A stretch of 64,000 nucleotides of DNA. Origin: Nemertoderma westbladi (lineage: Eukaryota > Xenacoelomorpha > Nemertodermatida > Nemertodermatidae). The stretch is from positions 1 through 64,000 of the forward strand of contig JAUCBJ010008494.1 of NCBI GenBank assembly GCA_032718475.1. Direction: 5' to 3'. The position numbers were made by a program, and so were the translations under genes. Positions 20,882 to 31,564 of this stretch are shown here, one piece after another (position 1 is the first letter of the stretch; each line of letters starts with the position of its first letter). Below the pieces are notes generated by a model. That model saw nothing but the letters and a program-made list of their open reading frames with translations. It did no database searches and was not told where the DNA came from.

Positions 20882-21143
20882 AATAAAGCGTACCCGATCG
20901 ATCCCCTTGCCAGCATGACATCATTTTTTTTTTAAACGATGATATTCTTCACATAGGATCAGGATCATATTTCTTACACCCACCCCACATGCATTTTTAG
21001 ATAAGTTATATTTCGTTGGCAGAGTTTGAAAACGAATCAGTTCTGGTGAATTATGCTAGCAATCATTATTATTCTATTATACTCACTATTAATAGTATTA
21101 TGCAAAAGAAATCATTCTGATTGATTAATATTGACTAGATATT
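20882..21143. repeat. Duplicated segment, copy 1 (empty site)
   Basis: About 260 bp from AATAAAGCGTACCCGATCGA to TGATTGATTAATATT recur nearly identically at 22205-22256 plus 22983-23183. This copy lacks the transposon at 22257-22982 and so shows the unoccupied TTAA target (about 20931-20934). Confidence 0.9.
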
Positions 21144-22204
21144 GACTAGAAAGCCAGCAACCTGGCTGGAAGGAGCCCGGGGGAAAAATCCTATCCAAGA
21201 CTATTACAAAGAACTGTCAGTCAGCAGTAAGTAAACTAAAATTGTCTAAACTGCAAGGCGTGAGGCTAGCTGACTTTGTGGCTCGCCCCACATAATAAAA
21301 AATGCAACTTAGCTACCACTAACAAAAATATAATATGAAGCAAATAATTTCATTATCAAGAACGTTTACAAGATATAAGATGCGATTACCGAATATTTAT
21401 AAAAAATGCCCATGATGCACAACCAGATAAATAACAATGAATAGAGCCAAATAACAAATTTAGTTTCCTTCTATAGGTATTACCCCGTCGTCAAGCGGAA
21501 TATCTCTTCCCAGTGAATTCTATGTGAATATGTAATATAGGTACTCCTTAGGCGGTAGGCCAGAGCGGGCTCCTTAAATACATGCAACTACTGTATTATA
21601 GTGTAGGTCAACTATAAAACATTTTGCAATCCACAGTGAGTATCGACTGCAATAGGACACAACACACTGCTTTGTGTAACTAAAATTCATTCTCCTGATC
21701 CACCCCCTAACATAGCAGAGTGAGTAACCTTATTGTAGATATACCCTTAAGAAGCACTGGGAGAGCAATCAGCTTATGGGGTAATACATTAGAAACCAAC
21801 AGCTTATGTGTGAGTAAACATTGCCTTTCCTTATAGCCTACTAGTAAAACTTGGCAACCAACACGTTTTTCTATGACTGTGTATAACATATTAAGCCATA
21901 TTTCATCACGAACACCAGCTGTTATTTTACCATTGCTTTTAATTTCGCGACAAAACAATGTCAAAAAACTAAATATATCGAATACCACACATAGAATCGA
22001 TCTGAAATTTTGTAACGCGATTATGAACCACCAAAGCAATGTACTTGCAAAATTTCATCAAAATCGCCAGGCAGGAAGTGCCTTAACCTAGATAATTATC
22101 AGTCAGTATGTCAGTCAGTCAGTCAGTGTAATGTATCCTGAGATTTTTACAGAAAGTATCCCTGAGATTCTTACAGTAAGTATCCCGCTGTCAAGCGGGC
22201 TCCT
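21144..22204. other. Gene-free stretch between the two duplicated segments
   Basis: No supported gene. The GTGGCTCGCCCCACA motif at 21278-21292 recurs at 37631 and 54364-54458. A short GTCA repeat lies at 22103-22127, and CTGTCAAGCGGGCTCC borders the right-hand copy. Confidence 0.4.
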
Positions 22205-23183
22205 AATAAAGCATACCCGATCGATCCCCTTGCCAGCATGACATCATTTTTTTTAAGGGGGGGGGGGGGGGGGGGGGGGGTACACCATTTTCGGACAACT
22301 CTTCGATTTATCACTCTCAGCGTTTCAAAATTGTTTGGTTTTGGCTATAATTTGGAATATTGGTGCCTAAGATGCTATTCTACATGACAGGTTAGAAAAT
22401 TTTTATTTTTCGCTATTTAATATTAGTTAATACTAGTTAACAACAAAAAAAACTTGGTTGCGCTTAAAACCCTAAGGCTTTTGCAGTTTTGAATCTAATC
22501 ACATGAAAGTTTTTTTATATGATAGATCAAAGATGGGGCAACATAACTATCAGGCGAAATTTTGTGAAAATAATTCTGCACCGCTAGGTGGCGCTGCAAA
22601 TTTATGCCTAATTTTTAGGTTTGTTATAAATAGTATTAAATTTTATTAACAAATAATTTCGAAAAGTTGTCTGATACTTTTATGCAAGGTGGCTATGTAG
22701 ACACCCACAGAAAGTTTCAGACTAATTGCTCAAAAATTGTAGAAGTAGTAGGGTTTTGAAGTTGACAATTTCGTAAAAAAAATATTTTGAGATAATCGAC
22801 CTTTCATTATATATAGTAATAGTAATTTCAATAGGAATCCCTAAATGGAAATTGTTATAACTTAAAAACTAAAAGAGCTATTAAATAGCGGTTTTCAGAT
22901 TTGGAAACACCATTCAATGGTGCATTATAATAGATCATAAAAAAAATTTCGACATATTTTTGACCAAAATGGTGTACCCCCCTTAAAACGATGATATTCT
23001 TCACATAGGATCAGGATCATATTTCTTACACCCACCCCACATGCATTTTTAGATAAGTTATATTTCGTTGGCAGAGTTTGAAAACGAATCAGTTCTGGTG
23101 AATTATGCTAGCAATCATTATTATTCTATTATACTCACTATTAATAGTATTATGCAAAAGAAATCATTCTGATTGATTAATAT
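22205..23183. repeat. Duplicated segment, copy 2 (occupied site)
   Basis: This is the second copy of 20882-21143, interrupted after ATTTTTTTTAA by the 726-bp element at 22257-22982 and resuming at TTAAAACGATGATATTCTTC. Identity to copy 1 is very high on both sides. Confidence 0.9.
22257..22982. mobile_element. 726-bp TTAA-flanked DNA transposon (piggyBac/Kolobok type, non-autonomous)
   Basis: Inverted termini G(n)TACACCATTTT (left, after a 24-bp G-run) and AAAATGGTGTACCCCCC (right). It is flanked by TTAA at 22253-22256 and 22983-22986. The paralogous empty site at 20931 has a single TTAA. TTAA duplication is characteristic of piggyBac and Kolobok elements. No transposase frame is present. 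A TIR of about 17 bp plus the G/C tract is visible. Confidence 0.85.
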
Positions 23184-23834
23184 TCTGATTAAAATATACA
23201 AAACAATTCTAGATAATATTTAAAACAAGCCCAATAAGCACATAGGAAAGCACTTAAGCCATTTTTATTCGAAAAATCGACTTATTCGTTCGAAAAAGAA
23301 ACCCCAGTACTATACTCTTCAGAGGAAACTGGAACTATTTAGTTACTGCCATTTAATACACCAATAATAGATAGCCGATTGCTAGTTGTGCCGACGCACT
23401 ATTTGTTCAGAGTTGTGCCCTTTCAGTGGGACTGATTATTTGAAAATTGTGATGACATAAATTCCTGTGCTACCACTAGGGGGTGTGGTGTATAATGTGA
23501 GGGAGTGTGATATTGCTTTTCGTCATTGGTTATTTATTGATATTAAGTTTCTTTGATTGTAGGCACAACTTGGTGTCCGGAAACATCATATATCTTGTAT
23601 GATTGAGGGGAATAACAAATTGAATATTTAAGATCGCGATGTTATATTATAGTGCTTTTAATGAAACATCGAATATCACTAATTTTTATTTGTATAAGTT
23701 GATGAACAAATGATATGAATGATGAATGGGAAGTTATTCTTATTATATTTTTATTATAAGGTGGTCGATAAAGCAATTTCCAGGCTCAATTTCTTTGTAA
23801 ATGTACGGTCTCAGGAATTCTTGGCATGCGAGTA
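23184..23834. other. Gene-free AT-rich stretch
   Basis: Nothing recognisable on either strand. Confidence 0.4.
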
Positions 23835-24036
23835 TTCTAAGCCGTGGGTATTCTTAGCCTTGCATTCTTAGCCCGTGGGTATTCTTAGCCTTGCGTTCTT
23901 AGCCCGTGGGTATTCTTAGCCCGCGAAACAATAACGTTTATTGTTTTGGTTCCCCCAATACTCCTCTGAAACCTGCTCCTTTGCTAACCTGCTCCTTTAC
24001 TAACTCGCGGGCTAAGAACACTCGCGGGCTAAGAAT
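23835..24036. repeat. TTCTTAGCCCGYGGGTA repeats flanking a MITE core
   Basis: Four to five units of TTCTTAGCCCGTGGGTA (23838-23925) are followed by inverted units CTCGCGGGCTAAGAA (24004-24034). Between them lies ACGTTTATTGTTTTGGTTCC...CTGCTCCTTTACTAA, the same core found in the MITEs at 24397-24621 and 41180-41551 and in the minisatellite at 46709-47330. Confidence 0.75.
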
Positions 24037-24396
24037 TCATCCAACAAATGTACTTGTTCAGAGCTGTGAATTCTACATTTCTTCTATATTGAATGTACAG
24101 CAGCAGGGCATTGGAAATTTTAATCATTGCTTCACAAAATAGAAGAAAATGATTATTGTAATATTTCGTTTTATTCCATATCATAACATCCAATCTTTTA
24201 ACACCCTATCTCGTATAATCATGCCTCCCCCATCTCGTAGCACATAATGCATTATTGTCAAAATATGTGCAAAATAAACTTGGTCTCTAATCCGATCTAT
24301 AGACTCTTGGGTGTCCACAACGGTATTACATGTAGTACATAGAACAGCAGATTGGCAATAATAATTTGCTACAAGCGTGCAATAATAATTACCAAA

Positions 24397-24621
24397 GGGT
24401 GAGTACAAAACAAATACACAAGACCCAAAAGACTTAAGACCTGTACGAAACACATGTGATAACTTTCGCTTATTGTTTTGGTTCCCCCAACTATGACTAT
24501 GTAACCTGCTCCTTTACTAACCTGCTCATTTAAATGCCAATGAGACCTAACGCTCTTTGGGACCTAACGCTACTTTACCTCTTAGTTTTGTACGTCCTTG
24601 GTCTTTGTTTTGTACTGACCC
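24397..24621. mobile_element. MITE with GGGTSAGTACAAAACAAA ends, copy 1
   Basis: 225 bp between GGGTGAGTACAAAACAAA and the complementary TTTGTTTTGTACTGACCC. It shares termini and core (TTATTGTTTTGGTTCCCCCA, TAACCTGCTCCTTTACTAAC, GACCTAACGCT) with 41180-41551. No convincing target-site duplication is seen here. Confidence 0.75.
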
Positions 24622-24782
24622 AGATACAAGAGCAGAAAACCAGCTAGATCGTCCTGCTACAACGTTACTAACTTCAGTAACTGTATCATAGACCTATTTG
24701 CCTTTAACACTTTGCGTACCAACACGGTACGAGTTCATCACACGTATTATCATGACACGTATTCGTGTTCATAATTCATGAC

Positions 24783-25545
24783 AATGCTCATAATGCCGCC
24801 TTTAAATACTGTAATTATAACTTAACCCCCATGGCAGCAAAGTGCCACTTTTACATATATATAATTCAGTACTAGCAGGCAATACCCGAGGCATGTTACC
24901 CGGTATTTCCCGCTACCGACATAGACATAGAGGAGTACTGGAACTACTGCTGCTCTAAATAATAGGTATAGGCCTACTGACGTACCGGTACTTAGTACCG
25001 GTACCGAACGTGAATTCAACTTTTCGAAAAGTGGCCCATAACGACCGCTGGTTAAAGTTAAACACACATGCCAAGTTCCAGCGCAATCCCTCTGCCCGTT
25101 TTGGAGGAGTTCGAACACAGAGAGAGAGAATTTGATTTTTATAGGTATAGATTATCCTGATCCCCAGGGCAGCAGTGTGTCGCCTTTATATAATTATAAC
25201 CTAACCCCCAGGGCGGTAGAGTGCCGCCTTTACATATATTATCCTGACTCCCAGGGCGACAGGGTGCCGCCTCTATTTAAAACCTCTTATAACTATTGGG
25301 GCGGAAAAATGGAGTTCATATTCGTGTTGTGCAGGAAAAACTGGTCTAGAAAAGCTAATTTATTGCTTGAAGGGATTCCTATTGGTTTGATTAATTTTAA
25401 ATTACATAGTTTATGCAATTTAATTTCAATTTAGCCAAAAATTATGTAACAAATGATTAAGGCTGCAGTGTGCCCCCCGGGGTTCAAATGAAAGATTTAT
25501 AAATTTCGAAAATGGTTAAAGGCGGCAGTGTGCCGTCTTTGAGGG
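24783..25545. repeat. Diverged GCC-rich ~58-bp tandem repeats
   Basis: Repeated CCCAGGGCGGCAGNGTGCCG CCTTTA blocks separated by AT-rich TATAATTATAACCTAA segments appear at about 24800-24850, 25150-25280 and 25460-25545. The units are diverged and interspersed with unrelated sequence. No coding value. Confidence 0.65.
24928..24963 (-). repeat. 36-bp scrap of the RTE-like LINE
   Basis: TAGAGGAGTACTGGAACTAC followed by TGCTGCTCTAAATAAT is identical to the RT C-terminal region of copy 1 (about 2525-2560); its translation contains LFRAAVVPVLLY. Flanking homology is absent on both sides. Confidence 0.85.
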
Positions 25546-26360
25546 TAGGATAAGTAATAATATGGTTATCCTCTTTATATATAACAACAAAATAAACCTT
25601 GGTAAGATCAAATATACTTTCTTGGAAGTAAAAATTTACGTAATTTATCTTTGGTGCACAAAGGGCTTCACTTATTTTCTTAAAATTTAATAATAGTTTG
25701 AGTAGGTTCTCGAGAATTTCCTTGCCATATTCGTAAACATGAAGATTGTAATGTTGTGATAGACATAAGAGCATATTCTTAAAATATATTAAATATAATA
25801 TAAATATAATTTGCTATACAAATTTCTGGCTGCTTATATTGCATGCATATAGTCCAGGAAAATCAAATCAAGTCTCACACTGTTCATATAGGAATAAGCA
25901 ATCAAAGTGTAATCTATGTACCCCTTTCGATATCGCATAATGCACTGATTCTTAATAATAATATACAATTCTTTCTTATATTTAATAAACTGTAATTTTA
26001 TTAGGAAGAACTTTCACCTTTCTGTAATATAGTATTACTTCTAAGAATACACCTCGTTAGTAATAATAATGTTATAATTTTAATTAGATTGTTTACTCGG
26101 GTAACTGGTGGCTTTTAATATAAATGCTATTTAATTATTTATTTAATACTAAATATTATTACCTTTAACAATGGATGTTACCCCATACATGAAAATTTTT
26201 TTTTTGCTCCAATCATGTCTTGATGAATAAAATATAAAAAATAGAAAGTTTCATGGGTGGTGCTACAAATTCTGGAACATTTAATACAAAAATCGACACA
26301 CCGGCACTATTAATGGTATAGTACCATATTAATTAAAAGTATACAGAGACAAACATTTAC
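25546..26360. other. Gene-free AT-rich stretch
   Basis: No gene or clear repeat; very AT-rich from 25780 to 26340. Confidence 0.4.
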
Positions 26361-26368
26361 GGATAATA

Positions 26369-26969
26369 CTACTAGGATCGGCATGCTGCATTGCAGCTGC
26401 ATTTTTAAGAATGCTGTGCCGGCTTGTCAACAAAATTGCACCGCCACAACTCCCTATCACCCATGACATTTGCTAGATCATCCGCATCTTTAAGGCCAGT
26501 GTCCTTTAAGATGCGTCTCAAGAAAGTCATGGGCTGTCCACCATGCTTATTCACTCCATGAGGCTGCCAAAGTACAAGATTATGCACTGGCTGGTCCTCA
26601 CGGCGAAAGCAATGTCCTGCAAAGCGGAGGCGATTTTGTTCTAGTGTCAAGCTTGGGGGAACCAATGAGACACCTCCAATGTTATATAGTGTCTGGTTGG
26701 AGATGTGTGCATTGTACTTGACACAATGTACCCGGCGTAGCATTCTTGTGAATGTGCCATCCAGAGATTTGGTGTCCTCAGCAGTTAGAGCCCAGCATGG
26801 ACTCCCGTAGAGGAGTACTGGAATTACTGCTGCTCTAAATAATCGGACCTTAAGTTTCCGATTAATTCTAGGTGACTTCCAAATCCTGGAAAGCCTATTC
26901 AAGGCTGCCCATGCCTTTCCCTTACGTATTCGAAGGTCCTCACCTGACTTCCGGATCCATGATCCCAGG
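26369..26969 (-). mobile_element. RTE-like LINE, copy 2 (5'-truncated)
   Basis: 601 bp match 2086-2690 at high identity and end in the TAG-repeat tail at the left. The frame 26405-26968 is open to the natural stop: SWIRKSGEDLRIRKGKAWAA, HISNQTLYNIGG, DRELWRCNFVDKPAQHS. It is therefore the best record of the element's C-terminus. It is flanked by GGATAATA at 26361-26368 and 26968-26975 (GG partly shared with the element), consistent with a target-site duplication. The catalytic domains are absent. Confidence 0.9.
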
Positions 26970-26975
26970 ATAATA

Positions 26976-27500
26976 ATAGGTAGAGAACTATAGAGAAACC
27001 CACCACACAGCACAAATAGCAGTTAAAAATTATAAAAGAGAGTTAAGTACAGAAGAGGCGATGTAGATTAATTAGCTAGTTGCTGCATATGACATTCCTA
27101 TCCCGTCTGGCCTTTGGCAGCCCAGCACCATCTTCCAGTCCAAGCCCACTTCTCCTTTTGATGGGATGCGCCTCGGATAAGGGCAAACTGGACTCGTGTC
27201 CTACTCTTACTGTCTTACTCGGGTAAATTGGTTAGCGCAAATTTGCGGGATTTCCGGCATCGGGACCGGGATTATCACTCTCGGGATCCCGTCTGCGTAA
27301 AACTTAACTATAAATAAACTCCAGTAAACACTATATTACGTAACTAACGGTCAACAGTCAAATTATTCATAAACCACAATATTACTTACAAAATAATAAA
27401 CTAACTTAATTCAATTTAATACGATGCAGAGAGGTTCCAACCACGAAGACTATAACAGTCTACGAAACCAAGACTTCTCCATTTGGCTGAATATACAGTA
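26976..27500. other. Gene-free stretch with a hAT-internal-like patch
   Basis: At 27248-27292, GGGATTTCCGGCATCGGGAC...ATTATCACTCTCGGGATCCC resembles the reverse complement of 41975-42030 inside the hAT element. Only this patch is alike. No gene is seen. Confidence 0.5.
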
Positions 27501-27665
27501 TATACCTTGCCTGTTTTGGCAAGTATATAAATATACCTTGCCTGTTTTGGCAAGTATATAAATATACCTTGCCTGTTTTGGCAAGTATATAAATAAACCT
27601 TGCCTGTTTTGGCAAGTATATAAATATACCTTGCCTGTTTTGGCAAGTATATAAATATGCATTGC
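27501..27665. repeat. 31-bp minisatellite with a hairpin core
   Basis: Five to six units of ATACCTTGCCTGTTTTGGCA AGTATATAAAT. Each unit contains the inverted repeat CTTGCC...GGCAAG around TGTTTT. The open frames over it (ILAKTGKVYLYTCQNRQG and similar) are repeat artefacts. Confidence 0.95.
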
Positions 27666-28019
27666 ATGTTCTGGTAAGTATTTTAATTTGATAGAGTATA
27701 TTATAAATATGATGGAAACTTCCTGTAAGCTTCGGGTGTAAGACAAATGATGAATAAATTATAAAACAAAATATTATTTTATGGCTTGTTCCCTGGAGCA
27801 AAGAGTAGTAACGCAGGAGGAGTAAACGAAATGTAATATGTCCTCTACTTAAAGTAATTGGATTGCCGTACTACTGTCATGAGAATTTCAAAGATTTTTG
27901 AGTCAAATTTTAATAATTATCTCGAAACAGGAAATGTCTACATATTTGCATGTCTACGTATTTGCATAGAGGATAAAACAAGCAGGAAACGAGCTGTATC
28001 AACAAATCAGGCTGATAAT
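27666..28019. other. Gene-free stretch
   Basis: No gene; decayed minisatellite at the left edge. Confidence 0.4.
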
Positions 28020-28245
28020 ATAACAAGTATTATCAAGTCAAGTTTGTCAAGTCAAGTGATGTCAAGTCAGTATGTCAAGTCGTATGGCGCCAAGTCAAAC
28101 TACTATCAAGTCACGTGATGTCAATCAAGGCATTAATTATGAAGTGATGTCGAGTCCAATGATGTCAAGTCAAGTGTCATAAAACCAAGTGATATCAAGT
28201 CAAATAATTTAAATTGATAAAAAGTGTTGTAAAGTCAAGTTAAGT
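28020..28245. repeat. Degenerate GTCAAGTCAAGT repeat
   Basis: Many copies of TCAAGTCA and GATGTCAAGTC at irregular spacing, diverging towards the right end. Confidence 0.85.
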
Positions 28246-29110
28246 CATATAGCATCATGATAAATGACCATGATGTCTGTCACGGTTTTCTAATTTTTGA
28301 AATGGCTTCCGTCAATTCGTTTCACCCACTGCATCGTACCCATCTTGTGAAATTCCACCATAAGAGGGAGGCAAAGAATCGCAAGTTTTCTTTGTTTTAG
28401 CTTTTCGAAGGCTCGTCATTGTTAAAATTGATTTCTAATATTAAGGGGACCATTATCTGATATTCATGATTCTGTATATAAAACAAGATCTTTCACAATT
28501 TTGACATTTTGACATTTTCCACTGTAAATTTACTTATTTTTGTCCAAAATTTTTGAGTCTACTCTTTAAACTAATAGCTGCAAACTCAAAATATTATAAG
28601 TACAAAATGTCAAACTGAAAAATGTTGTGTTTGGTTTGATAATTCTGAAGGTATACGGGTTTTCGATGTCGCTGAACAGGATGACACTAGTTATAAATAT
28701 TTCTGGTATGTGCATGTGCAAAACCATTTTTGGTGCCATTCCAGTGCCCCAAAACGAAAACTACAAGTAAGACAAAATTATAAAGTGTTAAATTTTGACT
28801 TTGGTCATAAATATCTATACTGGTTTTCAAAGTCGCTGATTACTACGATATAACTCGTAAAAAATCATTCGTGCTAACGCAACTATCATTTTTACTGCTT
28901 GTCTGGTGGGACGGATAAATACTGCACAAATGGCGTAAAATTTCAAACGCCAAAAATCGAATTTAGTTCGATAATCCGACATTTATGAGTGTCATATTCG
29001 TGATCAGCGTCCCAGAAAACCCACAATGTCATAAAATCAGGTTGATTTGATAATCATTTTTGTATTATCAAATTTGTGCTACTTGTATTTTCATGCCGCA
29101 CATTGACACG
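28246..29110. repeat. Gene-free stretch with scattered GGTTTTC-GTCGCTGA motifs
   Basis: GGTTTTCGATGTCGCTGAAC (28658), GGTTTTCAAAGTCGCTGATT (28822) and the inverted form ATCAGCGTCCCAGAAAACCC (29003) are diverged copies of one motif. A further inverted one lies at 36276-36297, beyond the gypsy element. No open frame of interest. Confidence 0.6.
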
Positions 29111-29511
29111 TGTGAGAGTTCACCCCAGGTCCCGGGATTCAGGGTCGATATGGTTTGTCGTAAATATACAATTTCTTAAAGTTACAGACTTTATTTTCAT
29201 TTGCTAAAAGTATCAGCGACAATACATACGGAAATACTACATAAATACAAAAACAAAACCTACACCAACCCACAACCTCGGACTCTACACTCTCCATACG
29301 GTACTGCCTATATCAAACCCCGTGCACAGAGCTCCAAATAGATGTAAACCACAGCTGTTTTACCTGTTAAGTGAATACAGGCTGTTAGCGGTAAGCCTAA
29401 CAATAGAGTGACACATTTCCATCTGGGTCCACAATAGAGCTCTGCACAATATCCCAAATCAACTCAACCAATATCCCCAGGATGAGGCAGCCTATGAGAC
29501 GTACTATCACA
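29111..29511 (-). repeat. Gypsy 3' LTR
   Basis: 401 bp; in element orientation TGTGATAG...CTCTCACA. It contains AATAAA (minus strand, 29190-29195), a likely polyadenylation signal. It differs from the 5' LTR at four positions (TCG/TTG, CTCCAT/CTCGAT, CGGTAA/CGATAA, GCAGCC/GCACCC). Confidence 0.95.
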
Positions 29512-29525
29512 TCTCCCCCCTCCTT
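29512..29525 (-). promoter_or_regulatory. Gypsy polypurine tract
   Basis: Immediately next to the 3' LTR the minus strand reads AAGGAGGGGGGAGA, the expected primer for plus-strand DNA synthesis. Confidence 0.85.
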
Positions 29526-30442
29526 AAAAAGTATCGTCCTCGAGCTATCATATCCCCCCCCCCCCCCCCCCTCAAACATATTTGTACGTTACCGGAAAAA
29601 AATATATCTAACAAATAGCTACATACAGTATATATATCAAGCTAAACCATATAAACGATATTGCAGTAATATAATGAAAACAGTAGGCGTAGCTCAAAGG
29701 AGTAAAATCCTAAAGTGAAAGTAAAGCCGCTCATATACCATCTAGGCTCGGTTATATCATCTACCTACACAGGTTATATCATCTACCTACACACAATGTG
29801 TAACAAATACATAAGTACTGCAGGTTACGACCAGCAAATGCACCTATATAAATCCCTTGCAATTGTAACTATACAAAACAGTTACATAGCTTACAAGCCA
29901 AAGTTACTCCTATGCTGAGCTGATATCAATATACCTATCAATAAATATAATATCTGCACACAGTTGCTTAAACTTAATCAATATACATTTTACATACAGT
30001 AACCGTATTATTGCATAAATACGAATAAATAACAATATCGTGATATCAATCATCGGGGTAATCAATACCGGTAACCGTACCGCTTAGCTTTAGGCTAAAG
30101 CAAATAACAACCAACATAACTAACAACAATTAACCACACCGCTATAATGCCAATAATGAGCCAAACTACTATCGGTACTGTAAGTACGTCGGTCGTACAT
30201 ATAATACATACATATAATATACAGTATGGATCTGAGATTTTTGGACAAGGTTCAATCACATATCTCGTTATTATAAGTCGATCGTAAAAAGTAATATTAT
30301 ACAAAAATATAAATAATATGTACAACTACCCAAAATATGATAGGTAACCCGAGGACGACAAAAAATGGCGTATCGGATTTATTTTGTAAACAACTCAAAA
30401 TAATCAATGTGTCTCCCACAAGCAATAATTACAATTTTTTTT
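29526..30442 (-). other. Gypsy 3' region between integrase and polypurine tract
   Basis: Some 900 bp with no retroviral-type env that I can recognise. It contains an 18-bp C-run (29554-29571). One minus-strand frame (30095-30325, 76 codons) ends in a strongly hydrophobic stretch (VPIVVWLIIGIIAVWLIVVS) long enough for a membrane helix. Its AT-rich context makes chance likely. Confidence 0.5.
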
Positions 30443-31564
30443 TTAATTGCTGTCGCTGTCAGTCTGACAACTACTATCAGTATCGTCGCCGTCAAGTTGG
30501 TAAAATTGCTTCAGGTCCTTCGCGTTGACAGTAATTTTCCGCTTACTGCATTTACCGCTATTTAGTACCTTATGTATTGAATATGTATAGTTGCCTAGTT
30601 TACGGTGGATACTGTATGGGCCGGTGTACTTAGAGCGCAACTTATCAGTGCGTTTTCTTTCTGATCGATCGTAATATAGAACTAATTGTCCTGGTTGGTA
30701 TGTAACTATTCTACTGCGATTCCGCTTGGCTATCTTGGAATCATGTGTTCGTTTCTGTTTATTTTGGGCCTGTTGTAAACACCGACGAGCTACCTCCTGT
30801 CCTCGCTGCAAACATAGACGTACCTCGTCTGGGAAACTAGCTTCGTCCGCTAACAAACTGAAAGGTCTTTGGATTCGTGTATCTATAGGCGTTGAAGCCT
30901 GTCTACCAAACATCAAATAGAAAGGAGTTTCATTTAAACTGCTCTGAACTGATGTATTATAATGGAATGCTACAGCAGGTAATATGTCATCCCATGTATC
31001 AGGTGAAGTTGTTGTTAGCGCCATCATGTGTGTGGCTATGGCATTTGTCCTCTCGGTAAGTCCGTTACAGGCAGGGTGGTAAACTGCTGTCAAGACAGGG
31101 ACAACTCCAAATATTTTCTCTATCTCTGTGAATACACCTGACGTAAAATTACTACCTCTGTCCGTAAGGATAGTTTCCGGGGCCCCATAAACCAAAAAAT
31201 ATCTATCCACTAAAATCTGAGCTACAGTGTTAGCCTTCTCATCTGGAAGTCCATATAGTTGTACGTAGCGAGTTAAATGGTCAACAACTGTTAAAACTAC
31301 TTTATTTCGTCTAGAGGACTCCTTAAAGCCCTTCACTATGTCCATTGAAATACGCTGCAACACACGTTCTACCGCAGGTAAAGGGGTTAATGGTTGTGTT
31401 TGTGGATTACCTTTGCGTCGTTGGCACGGGTCACAACGTTGTATGTGTTGTTTTATGTCAGATCTAAATCCAGTCCAGTAATATTTCATCTCTACTACAC
31501 TGATGGTTTTATCAACGCCCATGTGTGACTTGTCGCTGTCGTCTAAGTATCTTGGGAATGACAA
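30443..31564 (-). CDS. Gypsy integrase
   Basis: Integrates the cDNA copy into the genome. The open frame has no real start (it enters from pol by a frame change). Residues ~14-48 hold the zinc-binding region (SHMGVDKT ... CDPCQRRKG); the first His of the usual HHCC set appears replaced. The catalytic core shows Asp75 (SMDIVKGF), Asp135 (LTDRGSNF) and Glu171 (YHPACNGLTERTN); the spacing from Asp135 to Glu171 is the canonical D-35-E. The C-terminus carries the GPYSIHRKLGNYTYSI domain and ends in an acidic SDSDSN-like tail without a chromodomain. The catalytic residues are intact; the upstream frame break is the main obstacle to function. Confidence 0.9.
   Translation of the reverse strand: MSFPRYLDDSDKSHMGVDKTISVVEMKYYWTGFRSDIKQHIQRCDPCQRRKGNPQTQPLTPLPAVERVLQRISMDIVKGFKESSRRNKVVLTVVDHLTRYVQLYGLPDEKANTVAQILVDRYFLVYGAPETILTDRGSNFTSGVFTEIEKIFGVVPVLTAVYHPACNGLTERTNAIATHMMALTTTSPDTWDDILPAVAFHYNTSVQSSLNETPFYLMFGRQASTPIDTRIQRPFSLLADEASFPDEVRLCLQRGQEVARRCLQQAQNKQKRTHDSKIAKRNRSRIVTYQPGQLVLYYDRSERKRTDKLRSKYTGPYSIHRKLGNYTYSIHKVLNSGKCSKRKITVNAKDLKQFYQLDGDDTDSSCQTDSDSN

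Noticed and set aside
24397-24621. A target-site duplication for this MITE
   Set aside because: Flanks (TACCAAA and AGATACA) do not match over 8-9 bp.
27501-27665. CRISPR-like array
   Set aside because: Units are contiguous 31-bp tandem repeats without unique spacers, in an animal genome.
27416-27801. Overlapping minus-strand frames with AKTGKVYLYTCQNRQG repeats
   Set aside because: All three frames are open because of the 31-bp repeat; no gene.
29526-30442. An env gene of the gypsy element
   Set aside because: Only one short hydrophobic frame; no signal peptide, cleavage or fusion features.
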